From assembly GCA_037975125.1 (NCBI GenBank), contig CM075858.1, positions 69,154,542 through 69,218,541 on the forward strand: a DNA stretch of 64,000 bases, given 5' to 3'. Both the position numbers and the translations under genes were made by a program. The DNA comes from Latrodectus hesperus (lineage: Eukaryota > Arthropoda > Arachnida > Araneae > Theridiidae). Under the pieces are notes generated by a model. The model did no database searches and was not told the DNA's origin. It saw nothing but the letters and a program-made list of their open reading frames with translations. Position 1 is the first letter of the stretch, and every line of letters begins with the position of its first letter. Positions 1-12,200 of this stretch are shown piece after piece.

Positions 1-118
1 CTACTTTTACCATCGCAAAATGTTCAGCACATGCGAAAACCCTAAATAGCGTTGAAACGGTACCGATATGTCCGAAAACCGACGTGTTATACACATACAA
101 ACAGTTCTTCAAGGCGCA
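1..118 (+). repeat. Left terminal inverted repeat, inner part
   Basis: The reverse complement of this segment matches 1452-1577. Bases 1-78 match almost perfectly; about 79-118 match with several substitutions and small gaps, marking the inner edge of the repeat. Confidence 0.88.
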
Positions 119-186
119 CGGAGGAATAATGCATACGACAGAGACAAGACACTGCTCAGTGATGAGAACACATAGAGAAAAAAATC

Positions 187-192
187 TTTATT
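187..192 (-). terminator. AATAAA polyadenylation signal of the transposase gene
   Basis: AATAAA on the minus strand begins about five bases after the TGA stop, giving a very short 3' untranslated region. Compact ends of this kind are normal in Tc1/mariner elements. Confidence 0.6.
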
Positions 193-196
193 AATT

Positions 197-1276
197 TCAA
201 ACATTTTCCACATGAGTGCCATCACAGGCAATTACGCATTGCATGCGGGAGACGGTGGACAATGTCGCTGCACGCAATATGGCACGAGGGATGTTTCCAA
301 TCTCACGCCGTATAGAATCCTTTAAGTCCGACAATGTTTGAGGATTGCACAGATAAACTCTGGATTTGAGATAGCCCCAAAACCAGAAATCCATAGGCGT
401 CAGATCTGGGGATCGCGCAGGCCACGGAAAAGGATAATAGCGTGAGATGATGCGATCACCAAAATGCTGATCCAGGAGCCTTTTAACTGACCTCGCTATA
501 TGTGGAGGTGCGCCATCTTGCATCCAAACAATGTCATTGAGTGCATTCAGCCGACGCAACTCCGGTAAGACATAATTTTTCAGCATGGCTGCATACCGAG
601 GGCCCGTTACAGAACATGTTGCAGGGCCAGTCGGGGTCGTTTCCTCAAAGAAGAACGGGCCAGGAACAAATGTAGCTGTAATGCCGCAACACGCAGTCAC
701 TTTGGCGTCAAATAATGGTACTGGCGCCGCAGCATGAGGATTCGTCTCTCCCCAGTGCACACAATTCTTTGTGTTAATGCTGCCATTTAAGGTGAAATGC
801 GCCTCGTCCGACCATAGTATGCGAAGTGGCCAGTCGTTATCCGCATCATATCGTAACAAAAATGCATTTGCGAAGTCCAGACGTTGTTGTGGGTCACCCG
901 GCTCCAACATCTGGACGCGCTGGAACTGATAGGGAAACATGTGAAGTACCGAGCGCAAGAGCTTGCGGACCATTGAGTTCGGAATATCCAACACGCGCGC
1001 TATGCCTCTTGAGGTTTCTGTGTGTCCTGCAGTCACTGTATGGTGCACTTCCATGACAACGTCCTCTGAAACAGTTGGCCGTCCGGAGCGCTGTTTGTCA
1101 CAGGTGCAGCCTGTATCTTCGAATTTCCGCACTAAATCACGCAGAGCTTGCAGAGTACATGGGCCGCGTCGTTGTCGATGATTGCGGCGATACACACGCA
1201 AGGCTTCCGCAGCGTTCATCCCATTTTGGTAATAGAGTTTGATCAATTCACCGCGAACTTTCCTAGGAAGACTCAT
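197..1276 (-). CDS. Transposase, IS630-Tc1-mariner superfamily, DD41D, DUF4817-type N-terminus
   Basis: An intact 359-residue transposase for cut-and-paste movement of the surrounding element. Residues ~1-75 form a helix-turn-helix DNA-binding region of the DUF4817 type (LIKLYYQNGMNAAEALRVY, then an ETG-like turn and SGRPT linker). The catalytic RNase H-like domain shows WSDEAHF (first Asp), WMQDGAPPH (second Asp) and SPDLTPMDFW (third Asp). I count 41 residues between the second and third Asp, so this is DD41D, not the DD34D of classical mariner or the DD34E of Tc1. The ATG at 1276 is chosen because it starts the domain and follows a TATA box by about 55 bases. TGA at 197-199 ends the gene. 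No frameshift or internal stop is present and all three acidic residues are kept, so it could be active. Other family members are likely elsewhere in the genome. Confidence 0.93.
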   Translation of the reverse strand: MSLPRKVRGELIKLYYQNGMNAAEALRVYRRNHRQRRGPCTLQALRDLVRKFEDTGCTCDKQRSGRPTVSEDVVMEVHHTVTAGHTETSRGIARVLDIPNSMVRKLLRSVLHMFPYQFQRVQMLEPGDPQQRLDFANAFLLRYDADNDWPLRILWSDEAHFTLNGSINTKNCVHWGETNPHAAAPVPLFDAKVTACCGITATFVPGPFFFEETTPTGPATCSVTGPRYAAMLKNYVLPELRRLNALNDIVWMQDGAPPHIARSVKRLLDQHFGDRIISRYYPFPWPARSPDLTPMDFWFWGYLKSRVYLCNPQTLSDLKDSIRREIGNIPRAILRAATLSTVSRMQCVIACDGTHVENV

Positions 1277-1326
1277 GTCGTCGGCATGTGCGAGTTCCCG
1301 AATGACGACTTCGCATACCCGCTTGG

Positions 1327-1392
1327 TATTTTATAGGTTTCCTACGCTGAATATCTGGCGACCGGCGTTCTGTGATTGGTTTCTTTGATTGG
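1327..1392 (-). promoter_or_regulatory. TATA box and two CCAAT boxes of the transposase gene
   Basis: Read on the minus strand, TATAAAATA lies at 1327-1335, about 55 bases before the ATG. CCAAT boxes (attgg on plus) lie at 1375-1379 and 1388-1392, 40-60 bases farther upstream. The spacing fits an RNA polymerase II promoter carried inside the element. Function is inferred from motif and position only. Confidence 0.55.
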
Positions 1393-1451
1393 TTATTTAT
1401 TTGTGGATTCTGTCACATGCAAATTTATTGCGTGCGCCCAGATCGTGTTTT

Positions 1452-1768
1452 ATTGGCCGGTTTTCAGAACTCTTTTTTGTGTTTGCAGAACACGCCCGTT
1501 TTTAGACATATTGGTACCGTTTCAACGCTATTTAGGGTTTTCGCATGTGCTGAACATTTTGCGATGGTAAAAAGTAGACATTGCCATTCGAAAATTTCGA
1601 GTTTCTGTCACTATAACTGTAACCGCGAGGGCCACTGTGTTGCCATTCACAGAATCTCAAGCGCATATCTCGAAAGAACTATATTTGAAATATCATCTTG
1701 ATCGGTTAAATAGAATGGACGCTAGAAGTGCAGATGTTGGCAAAGTTTTTTTATAATCACCCTGTATA
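1452..1768 (+). repeat. Right terminal inverted repeat
   Basis: This is the long right arm of the element. Its inner half pairs with 1-118; its outer half (1578-1768) has no partner in the window because the left arm is cut off. It ends with caccctgtata next to a TA dinucleotide. Confidence 0.82.
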
Positions 1769-2094
1769 TGATAAAAAGTGTTTTTATTAAAATAAAAGTT
1801 CATTATTGTGAAAAGAATTTTAATTTTCAGTTTAAAAAGTGCTGATATGAACAATTTTCCGAGAGTTTTAAGAATCGTGACATACAAACGGCACAATAAA
1901 AGCTCTAAAATTTTACTCAACAAAATACTCAAGAGGCTGCAAGTCACATCACGTTCAGACTTACCAAAGATTGCAGATTAGTCCCTGGCAAAACGTTTGT
2001 TGATTCAGTTGCTTAATAGCAATGATAGCTTAAAGTACGGATTATGACAACATGGTTGCGTAATGAGATAAAGTTAGTTTTGAGGTATAACACA

Positions 2095-3112
2095 TAGTAC
2101 AGATCAGTGATAAAAGAAATGACACTTGCACTTAATGATGATTGTTCACGTCATAGGACTATATTTAGATGATTCAGAGAATTCGAAAGGGAAATTTTCC
2201 GCTGGAGGTCTTTAAAAAGGAAGGACATAAAAGTTAGTAATAGAAGCAAAGCATTCCAGCTGTAATGAAGAATGTTAACGAAGACCAGCGAGTGAAATAA
2301 CAGCAGATAGAGGAGACCTTACAACTTCTTACATCAGCAGTTCATTCCATTCTGAACGACCACTTGCACATAAAAAAAAATTTATTTTTAAACTGGTTGC
2401 CTCTTAGTCCGACGGAAAAGTTGATGACTTGTCGTGTGACTTGTTGTCGAAAGAAACTAAAAATGTTTGATAAGAGAATGTATCCGTATGTGAACAACAT
2501 TGTGACAGTGACGAGACGTTGCTGTATTATTACGATATACGGACAAGGGCTCAAAACATAGTTTGAGTGTTCGAGGATGAAAACATACGATATGTTAACA
2601 TCTTGAACTGTCAAAACAAAAATAATAGCTGTATTTTTCAAATCAAGTGGTATTGTAGAGCGTGTTGTTTTGGACATACAGAAGACAGTCACAGCTAAAT
2701 GGTATACTAAGCAGCGGCTGCATAAAGTCGTACAATCAATGAAAATCTTGTGCTCAATGTCGGGAATCGACACTTGCTTTTTCCACCATGTAAATTCTCC
2801 ATCTCGCCAAACCAAAGCATGCTCCGAGTATTTGCGGAGCTTCTTAACATCCACTCTCATTCTATACTTTGCTCTCTGTGCCCCTGCATTATTTCTTCAT
2901 AAGAAAATGTACCTAAAAAGAAAGCTATTTGAACGTGATGAGAACCTTGGGGGGGGCTTGGGACAACGAATATCTTTCGCTCCAGATAAAAGCTGGCAAA
3001 ACTGGTTGAAGAACTGGTTTTAACGCATGGAGACGTATATTAAGGATGGTATAAAATATTTTGAAAGAATTCAACAAATAAAGATGTTATTAAAATAAAA
3101 TAAAGATGAACT
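2095..3112 (+). pseudogene. Decayed mariner (DD34D-type) transposase
   Basis: A relic of a mariner transposase, readable only by moving between frames. In order: a helix-turn-helix remnant near 2140-2190 (CSRHRTIFR, stop, FREFER), the segment around 2270-2345 resembling NEDQR and VHSILNDHL, then LHIKK, VNNIVT, FEDEN and KTVTAKWYT, and finally SWQNWLKNWF, stop, RMETYIKDGIKYFE near 3000-3070. These follow the order of SETMAR-like mariner transposases. Several stops and frameshifts break it. The catalytic HHDN motif now reads HHVN, and the SPDLAP-D motif is unrecognisable, so no activity is possible. I could not define its terminal repeats. It lies just right of the intact DD41D element but is much older. 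Confidence 0.8.
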
Positions 3113-3663
3113 TTGTAAGCAAACAAACTAACAATGAGAAAAACTATTAAGGTTTAAAACTTTTTTAACAAGATATAATTTGGAAATTATAAAATGAACC
3201 CAAATTTGTATGAATTAAAAATTTAAAAATTTATGTTTATAATTTTTTTTTATATTTAGCTATCATTATAGGGTTCCTTTATGAATACAGATCAAGACTT
3301 TCCTATTTCACTTGTAAAAATTTTTACGTGTTCCGAAGGAAACTAAAAGTTATATATTGTATATGTGTCCTTTTAGATCTCATACTAAATCTGAAAATCA
3401 TTTTGGTGACAATTGTAATTAACAATACAATTATGGAATGTACTTTACAAATATCAAATAGAAAAAATAGATTTAAATTTTGCAAACATTATTTGTGTGT
3501 GTGTGTGGAAAATGTAAAGAAAAATACCACTGATAATGACACTAAGAAAAAAATTTTAAATATAGCTTTCTTTTGCTGTTCACATGTTGACTTGAACTTT
3601 TAATGTTTGATCTTTGATATTAAATGAGATTAAAAAATTTGAGCTAAGTTAGTTTATTGTAGA
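3113..3663. other. AT-rich non-coding DNA
   Basis: Only low-complexity AT-rich sequence. A 91-codon open frame at 3328-3603 is rich in Ile, Asn, Lys and Cys, resembles no family I know, and is explained by base composition. Confidence 0.6.
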
Positions 3664-4003
3664 ATGAATCCATTTACCTTTTCCTGCCAACCACCCAACA
3701 GACCCGTAAAGTTGAATAGCCGTCAAGTAAATCCAAGTCAGGCTTACATACCTCCCAATCAGGACATTGAACCTACAGAATTTTAACACTGATCATCTCA
3801 GTCTTTGGCTGAGTCAAATATCAAACCCACAATCTGAAGACCATGAGAAGGACGTTTTATACCCACCAGATAAGCTTATCAACAGCGATCTCATTGACAA
3901 GTCTAGCTTAGTGATTAAAGAGCTTTTTTTCATCATTAATCAACAAACGTTAAATAATCCTTTCTCAGCCATACATTTGCTAGGGAATAATTTAAAATTA
4001 TAA
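3664..4003 (+). other. Unassigned coding-like fragment (exon or transposon relic)
   Basis: A GC-richer patch with protein-like composition. From ATG at 3664 one frame reads MNPFTFSCQPPNRPVKLNSR and stays open to a stop near 3784. A second, overlapping frame is open from 3731 to 4003 and contains LSLWLSQISNPQSEDHEKD and YPPDKLINSDLIDKSSL. Pro, Gln and Asp/Glu use is unlike the Ile/Lys/Asn-rich chance frames around it. A +1 frameshift between the two would suggest a decayed gene. I do not recognise the product. Confidence 0.3.
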
Positions 4004-5658
4004 ATTCATTCACATAGTTTTCTAACAGATATAAAAAATAGGCATATTAAATAAAATGATAGCTTTATAAAACATTGATTACTAATATCTTGCATTTATA
4101 TGTTATTATTAAAATGTAAAATCTGTTATTTTATAAAATAACTAGCCAATTTAGTTAAATATGCGAAATTATTGAACTTTTTAAGATTAAATTTGATATT
4201 CTGTAAAATAAAGAAATTACAGTTTAAAATTTGGTACACGATGCTCATAAATTCATTTAATTAGCTCTAGCTGCTATTAATCAGTTTTGAACTGCTTATA
4301 ACTAATTTGCAATGACATGTGAGTATATAGTTTATTCCATTGTTTATAGACCGTAATCTTTTCTGTTTAACAATGTTATCATTATGAGTAATGATAGATC
4401 ATATGTCATTTGTTTTTTATGTATCAATTTATCATATGCAGTATGTACCAAATTTATTTCTTATCGATTTTAATTACATAAGATGAATTAATTTATAAAA
4501 TAAGTTTAAAACTTTCATTTTTCTCTTTAACTGTCTATCATGAATAATTTCATTGAATAGCTAGTTAAAATATAAATTTTTTCATCTCAATTACATTGTT
4601 TAACTGATTTATCTAATTACTTCATGGAATACCTATTTATTTTATGAAATAACTGACTTATATATTTTAAGTGTAACATTTTTTACCACTGACTTTTATC
4701 GATATTGTAATCGGTAAGGAAATCTAATCTAGTATTAATTCTAATGTATTGAAAATAAATAAAAAATTATCCACCATATAGATTTTTACAACATGATTTT
4801 GTCATCATATGACTCGATACCATGATAAGCGATCAAAAAAATGTGATATTAAATCATTTATAAGGAGACAAACAAAAGAATAATGCTGACATTTCTATCT
4901 TTTGATGAAGGAGCACTTAAAATTAAATTTTTCATGAAATATTTTTTTAACTACTCCAAATATTTTAAAACGATTCAACTAAATTTCTGGTTATAATATA
5001 ATAATCTAAACCTATACAATTTTATAGGAGGCATTAAAAGTAGAAAATATAAACAAATCATTGTTGTTTAAAAAACAATATTTTCAAATACATTTTCAAT
5101 TTCATATCACACCAACATTAAAACAGAAATCTTCGTCAAAATCATAGAAAATAAATATTATTCGATTATATTTTAGGCAGCAAAAGGGTGCAATGTATAT
5201 ATACTTTTAAAACAATTATAATATATACTTTTAATATATACTTTTAAAACAAGCAAGAGGATGAAAATGATGTCGAATCTATTTTATACACTCAAAACTC
5301 AGTTTTTAAAATTAAATAAATTTATTAGACTACCTACTATTTGAATTTCAAAGATAAATATTTAATGTTCGTAAGAGACATCAAAGGTATTTATTTCTAG
5401 CTTTGACTAATCAAAAGTTTATTTAATATTTCCGCAAATAAAGAATTTTTCGAGTTAGTTTTTGTTGATGCAGTTGCCAATAGCAACCAAAGTTTATGTA
5501 AGAAATGGTATTTTTAAATCTCTAGAAAAATTAAACAAATGTTAAGATTCTTTTCTAAAACTTAAACTCTCATTGATCAATTGAAATAATCATCCTAAAA
5601 AACGATATTAAAGGGCAACTTTGTGTTTCAAACTTGATTTCGTTTCCGTTTTCCAATT

Positions 5659-5660
<2 letters not shown>
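4004..5660. other. AT-rich non-coding DNA
   Basis: No credible frame. A short direct repeat of the unit atatacttttaa occurs about three times near 5196-5251. Confidence 0.6.

Positions 5661-5711
<51 letters not shown>
5661..5711. repeat. (AT)n microsatellite, ~51 bp
   Basis: Uninterrupted alternating A and T. Confidence 0.97.
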
Positions 5712-5712
<1 letters not shown>

Positions 5713-6147
5713 GCATTAAATCTAAAAAGAGTTTGGGATGACTCAAAAAGCTTGAAAGTTTTCTACTAAATAACTAAATTGAAATACATAACCTCAAAGC
5801 ATTTTGAAAACTCGCTTTTATCATAATATTTGTACTCGAAAATAATAATTCGTATAGTTTTTCACTATTTTTGAAAACAAATTTTCAATAGTAATAATTA
5901 GATCCTCTTACTAATCCAGAAATAAATCATAAATACATTTTTTTCTTAAACTTGATTAACAGATTTAAACGTTTTTTTCTTGGGTATTTTCCGAGATAAA
6001 AATCAAATGGAATTACCAATCGTTACTACAATTTAAAAATAGTAACTGTTCATAGATATTTATAAAATTCAAAAATATTCAACGACTAATGTTAAGTGAC
6101 AAATGAAAAATAATAAATAAAATGTTAAAGTGTTTAGGAGATTAGTT

Positions 6148-7110
<963 letters not shown>

Positions 7111-7461
7111 CATAGAATTCATTTAGAAAAGAATTATATAGAATATATAATGTTATAGAATTTGTGAAGAATTTTTAGTTTAGAATATTGCTAGGGAATA
7201 TTTAGAAAAATCACGATCGTATTGCTTGTATATATTTAAACCGGCGAAAGCAAAAGAAAAGGAAAAATGTGATTTCAAGTACATATTATATATAGATATA
7301 AACTCATCATACATTAAAGGCAGTACAGCTCTATAGAATTCGTATAGAAAAGAATTATATTCAATATATGATGTTATAGAATTTATATAGAATTTTTAAT
7401 GTAGAATATTGCTAAAGAATATTCAGAAAAATCATGATCATAATGCTTGTATAAATTTCAT
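7111..7461 (+). repeat. Two direct copies of a ~130-bp unit, offset 221 bp
   Basis: 7111-7240 and 7332-7461 align along their length (both contain agaattc, agaaaagaattata, tagaatattgct and tgcttgta) at a constant offset of 221 bases. They are diverged, so this is an old local duplication or two partial copies of one repeat. Confidence 0.75.
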
Positions 7462-7716
7462 CCGAGTATACAGAATCAGCCAAAGAAAGTCTTTGTGATT
7501 TTGAATCAGAGACCAATTAGAAGATTCCGAATACTTGGCCTGTTACCTCCAGAGGATATTATTTCACTTGTAGGACATTACAACAATGACCTAATTAACG
7601 TGACCTTGTTGCCTTTAGCAAACGTGACAGATCTTCCTTTAAGCTGGAATTCGAACTCACTATTTTCCGATAGTGAGTTCGATTGTTTCCTTTCATTGCG
7701 TACCCTTCAAGGATAG
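7447..7716 (+). other. Unassigned open frame, 89 codons, GC-richer
   Basis: The frame contains VFVILNQRPIRRFRILGLLP and DLINVTLLPLANVTDLPLSW and starts at a TTG rather than an ATG. The patch, including flank to about 7835, is clearly less AT-rich than its surroundings. A perfect 13-bp hairpin lies inside it at 7651-7682, which would be unusual for a conserved coding exon. It may be part of a repeat family that includes the duplicated unit just upstream. No product is recognised. Confidence 0.25.
7651..7682. repeat. Perfect 13-bp inverted repeat with 6-base loop
   Basis: The arm tcgaactcactat at 7651-7663 is the exact reverse complement of 7670-7682, with loop tttccg. Confidence 0.9.
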
Positions 7717-8136
7717 ATACATGGAACACATGGACCATATCAATGTGTTCTTGTGACACATGCACATGACTCACTGCTTATAAAAATCCATTCCAGAGGG
7801 GGGAAAGGCATCCAAATGCTTCACTACAATGCTAGGCTGTCCGCTTAGCAATGTTCAAGTTATACTAACTTTTGTTCTTGATTTAGCTCTATGTTCCGGA
7901 AAATTTAATTTATTTTATTAAAAATATTCATTTAATTTTAAAGTGTATGTTTAAAGTGTACTTTTTATGAATAAAATTGGTATGAAATTTGTACAAACAT
8001 TACATTCCACATGTTTTAAAATAATTAATATCTGATTAATAGTAAAACAAAGAAGATTTATGAAACATTATAAATTTTGTTGCAGACTTATCATAGACTT
8101 CACTATCTTTTCAAAAAATAATCTCTAATTCTTTTT

Positions 8137-8316
8137 TCACTTCATCTTAGACTTAACCAGCTTTTTGCGAGGTGTGTATTCCCCACTTTCTTCTGAACTC
8201 GAATCCGTCCTTAAACGTCCATGATCCAACAATATTCGGTCTTGGATTCCAAACGTGACCAGTACCCAGAATGGTCGGATCATATGAAGTAGGAGCAGTA
8301 GCTCGTGACCACTGTC
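8137..8316 (-). other. Possible C-terminal exon or gene relic
   Basis: On the minus strand an open frame of about 60 codons ends with TDSSSEESGEYTPRKKLVK and SKMK, then TGA at 8137-8139. The acidic serine cluster followed by a basic tail looks like a nuclear protein terminus, and the patch is GC-richer than its neighbours. The upstream part is Leu-rich and less convincing. It could equally be part of an unrecognised repeat. No product is assigned. Confidence 0.25.
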
Positions 8317-8479
8317 CTAGTTTAACCGAAAAAGAATTTTAAAAAAATCACCGAATTTGTATGGAACTGTGTGTGGCCCACCTAAGAAGGGGTGGATGAT
8401 AAATAATGTCGACGACTTATGTCCAAGTATCCATTAAGTATGCAAGTCTACGAATCATCTCCCAGTAATAAATCGAGAG

Positions 8480-11400
8480 ACATACGAAGTTGTTATCATG
8501 ACTTATGAATGAAATGTATTTTCTGCCTATTGAAAGCATTGTTGTCCTTGAATGAACCTAAATTTTGACACTCATTGGATTTTATTTATCAAGATTTAAC
8601 ATTAAGTCTTGAATAATTATTGAATGGAAATCTATCATAATCTACAGATTAATTGTTTTGTTTCAAATATCATATGTAATTAATCTTTGATTGACAATAA
8701 TGTAAAATCAAATTTCATTTTTCCTTTTAAATTTCGTAGAAAGCATTATAAAATTCTTTTCATTTTGTAAATGCTTACCTCGGTGTTTTTGAACTTATCT
8801 TTTAATTTTAGATAATGGCATATATTCCTATGATTTTGGAGATAAATATCTGTGATTTAACATTTTCCTTAAGCACACTGGAATGAAATTATTTATTATT
8901 TCACCATATCAGTTGCCGATTCAAATTTACAATCTCATTTTTAGTAATTAGTATTTATCAGTTAGTTCACAAGTAAAATTTTGTTTTTTTCTTTGTATTT
9001 TTAACACAACAGATTTAATTTTCTTTTTTACATCTACCTGACATTTTAGTATCTATTTGCCTATTTGAGCCAACTTTTTATACTTCGATTATCTTAATTT
9101 TCTATGTTAATATCCATAATTTGAAGTGTAATTTGCTATTATCTCAACATATTATAAATATTTCAAAAAAATATTTACTAATTATTCTGTCTGATAAAAA
9201 CAAAATAAAATTGTTTCAACTCATTACAATTTTCATGTATTGAATAATAATCTACTTTATAATTGTGATGTCATTTGTTACTTTATTTTTCCAATGTTTT
9301 TTCATTTGAAATTTTTAAATTGCATTTTTGAATTTTGTAATTATAATTGTAATCTCATTTAAAAAAGTATTTATTTTTTATGTCACAATTTTGAATTATC
9401 CCCTTAATTAACCATTATCATTCCAATAAAAGTTTTCAAATTCTTTAGTAAAAAGAAGCGTTCTAAAAATGTTTGAACCTCTAAGGAATTTGCGACTTTT
9501 ATATAGATTTCGTTCAATGTTAAAATATAGGTTATTATGAACATTATTAAAACAAAAAGGGATTTTCTAGAAATATAGTACTGAATAAAACTTAAATTTC
9601 ACCAAAATAGGATGCAACTGTTAATGTTTCACATAATGTATTGAATTCATAAAAGTAAAATAAAAATAAATTCTAAATAAATTAATTTGCATTTATTACC
9701 TTCTATAATAATATTTAAATTATTAATCTTATATTTGAATATAAATCGGAAGACTTTTTTAATAAAAAAGAATGTTTTAAGAATAAAATTTCCGGAGCGT
9801 AAATAATTATTTTATAAAGAGATTCATTCCTTAAAATTTTGCTTACAATTGGGATTTATTTCCACGATACAAATTGTTCCGAATTTTTCTGATATTTTAT
9901 AGTAATTGTATTGCTTAAATATGTTATATATTTTTCTCAAAATATAATTTCAAGTGATTCTTAAATATTAATTTATATTATTTTTATTTTTAAGTGAGTA
10001 GTTTTCCTCATTTGCTTTTAACAGCACTAGTATATCACAGACAGACTTAATAAGTGAGTTAAAATTAATTTAATTAGTCAGCCAAATTGATTTGTGCTTG
10101 TTTTTCCGATATCATTGGTATTGCTTGATGTTATTAATTTTATTCGGTTTTTAATGGTCATAAAAGCAATTATGTTTACATTTTATCAAATTACGAATGA
10201 TTTTTGTTAATAATTTCGTAATTATTTAGAAATAAGTTGAAATATCAATTTTTGGTAGAAAAATTGCATGTTGAATTGCATGATTGTTGTCCTGAAATTT
10301 GATTACATTATAAAATTCAAAACTCCTAATAATATTCTATTTATTACGAATTTTGTATTTTATGAACATAACAATTCAACTGGATCTAGTGTATTAAAAT
10401 AATACTGAAAATAAAATAGTTGCTTGAATTAATCATTTTTAATTCACTGGCTACAGAAATGGAAATTTAGTTGGAGACATAAAAAAATTACTTATTGTGC
10501 CTGTAATTGAGAAAGATATTTTTTATATTGTTTAATCAGTATAGGTTCTCTATTAACAGTAATGAACTAGTTAGACCAAGGTCTATGTTTTGAAATGTGT
10601 TCTAAAATACAACAAACAGACACAAGTGAAGATAGTTGTCGAGGCTAGAACAGTTGCATAGTGGGCTTCAGTACAAAACTGTCTCAGAACAGTTTCGTTC
10701 TAAAAGAAAAAAAACTGTGGGTTAATCATTCCAATAAATATTGTGTATTTTAGAGAGCAGTATTTTTTAATTTGCCTTTTTTCTCCTCCACAGGAAAATA
10801 TATGAAATAAAAAATTAAGGAACTCTTTTGATGTGCGGTAAAAATTTTTGCCGTATGTGCAAAATTAAATTTTTCTGTACCAGAGCAATGACAAACCAAC
10901 GAATGCATAGAAAAATTTCCATCTTCTACCCAATTAATTTATTTGCTTCTTAATTATTCTCTCAAATTGGGGGCCTTTTTAAATGGTGCTATTTAATTTA
11001 TTTAACTATGATCACTTTCAATTATTTGGAAACATATTTACTGCAATACTATTTGAATCATAAAACATATTTAATTGAAGTGCTTCTGAGTCAGAATAAT
11101 GTTCACAATAAATGATTTATAGGTAATTCTAATTTTCAATTCTAATTTTTTTGGGATTTTATAGATCAACCATTATGCATCAAGAAACCTATAACCTAAT
11201 GATTATAATAAACATATTTAATTATTAATAAATCACATTAATTGTGTAAAACATCATAGTAATGTGTCATGTATCAAATGGTTATGATCTTGATTCTCAA
11301 AATAGAAAAATTAGTGATTGTATGTAAAATGTATGTAATATTGAAATATGTAAAATTGTAGACAATAATTTTTTTTTCGATGTGGTCTACATTCATTAAG

Positions 11401-11879
11401 TCTTTGTGTTTTACAAATTTTTGTGAGTTAGTTCAACCAGTCTTTGAGTGTTAGTAGTATGTGTATACATATTATGTATAGAACTAAAACCGAAATTAAA
11501 TAATATACCTCTTAGTTAACAGATTAATGTATTTTTTATGTAAAAGAAGTATTAGAAAAATTAAATAATTTAGAAAGATATATATTGGAAACCACATACT
11601 TTTACAACAAAAGAAAAAGCTGGTTAATTTTACTTTTAAATATAAACTCTGATGAGCAATTACTTTTTTAGATGACACTAAGGATTTGAACTAATCTGAA
11701 TAATGTTTGAAAAATTATCCCATTTTAAAAATACAAAAGGAAAATTTTGATTTAATTGACGAAAATTATTTTCTTTTAAAGTTAATTGTTTTAGTTATAC
11801 CTCAGATTCATTTGGGAAAACAAAAAATCCATTCAAAGCAAAGCAGACATTTAGCCACAAATATTTGCGTTCAGAGTTA
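8480..11879. other. AT-rich non-coding DNA
   Basis: Long desert without a supportable gene; open frames are short and composition-driven. Confidence 0.6.
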
Positions 11880-12200
11880 GAGTGAAAAATAGCGTCTAAG
11901 TTAAAGCGCGCTCCTAGGAATCATAAAAACGTCTTAACTGTTCCCTCGTCGCCATTTCTGTGGGCGGCGGTATGAAAATTTCACCAATAGCAAATTGTTT
12001 CGTTTGTGTACTAACCTTGTAAGTCGCCATCCTCTTTACGATCGTTCTGGAACGAAATTTTCCCAGATAAAGCATTTACTGCTTTTGCTTTTCGCATGAA
12101 TTGAAAAACTTGGCGAAAATTTCCTCGCTCTCACATTTTGGCGAGGAAAAGACGAATGGCGAAAAGAAGTAGCCTAATGTAGGGCCCACCAGTGATTTGG
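11880..12200. other. GC/CpG-richer island of unknown nature
   Basis: A 320-bp patch with many CpG dinucleotides (near 11910-11970 and 12040-12165) inside AT-rich DNA. It holds a short inverted repeat, cctcgc and gcgagg, at about 12122-12146. No open frame of note, no tRNA boxes and no clear terminal repeats are visible. It could be a promoter island, a non-coding RNA gene or an unfamiliar non-autonomous transposon. Confidence 0.35.

Larger units (their letters stand above)
1..1768 (-). mobile_element. IS630-Tc1-mariner (DD41D) transposon, left end outside window
   Basis: A DNA transposon with one transposase gene read on the minus strand and long terminal inverted repeats. The right arm runs from about 1452 to the terminal motif caccctgtata ending near 1768, next to a TA, the usual target of this superfamily. 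The reverse complement of 1-118 matches 1452-1577, nearly perfectly over the first ~78 bases and then with small differences. Since the right arm continues about 190 bp further out, the outer left arm must lie upstream of base 1. The intact gene and well-matched arms suggest a recent copy. Family placement rests on the transposase motifs. Confidence 0.9.

Noticed and set aside
826..1336. Plus-strand frames of 62-76 codons.
   Set aside because: They are shadows antisense to the intact transposase.
2342..2860. Minus-strand 172-codon frame.
   Set aside because: It is antisense to a mariner fossil whose plus-strand text follows known motifs.
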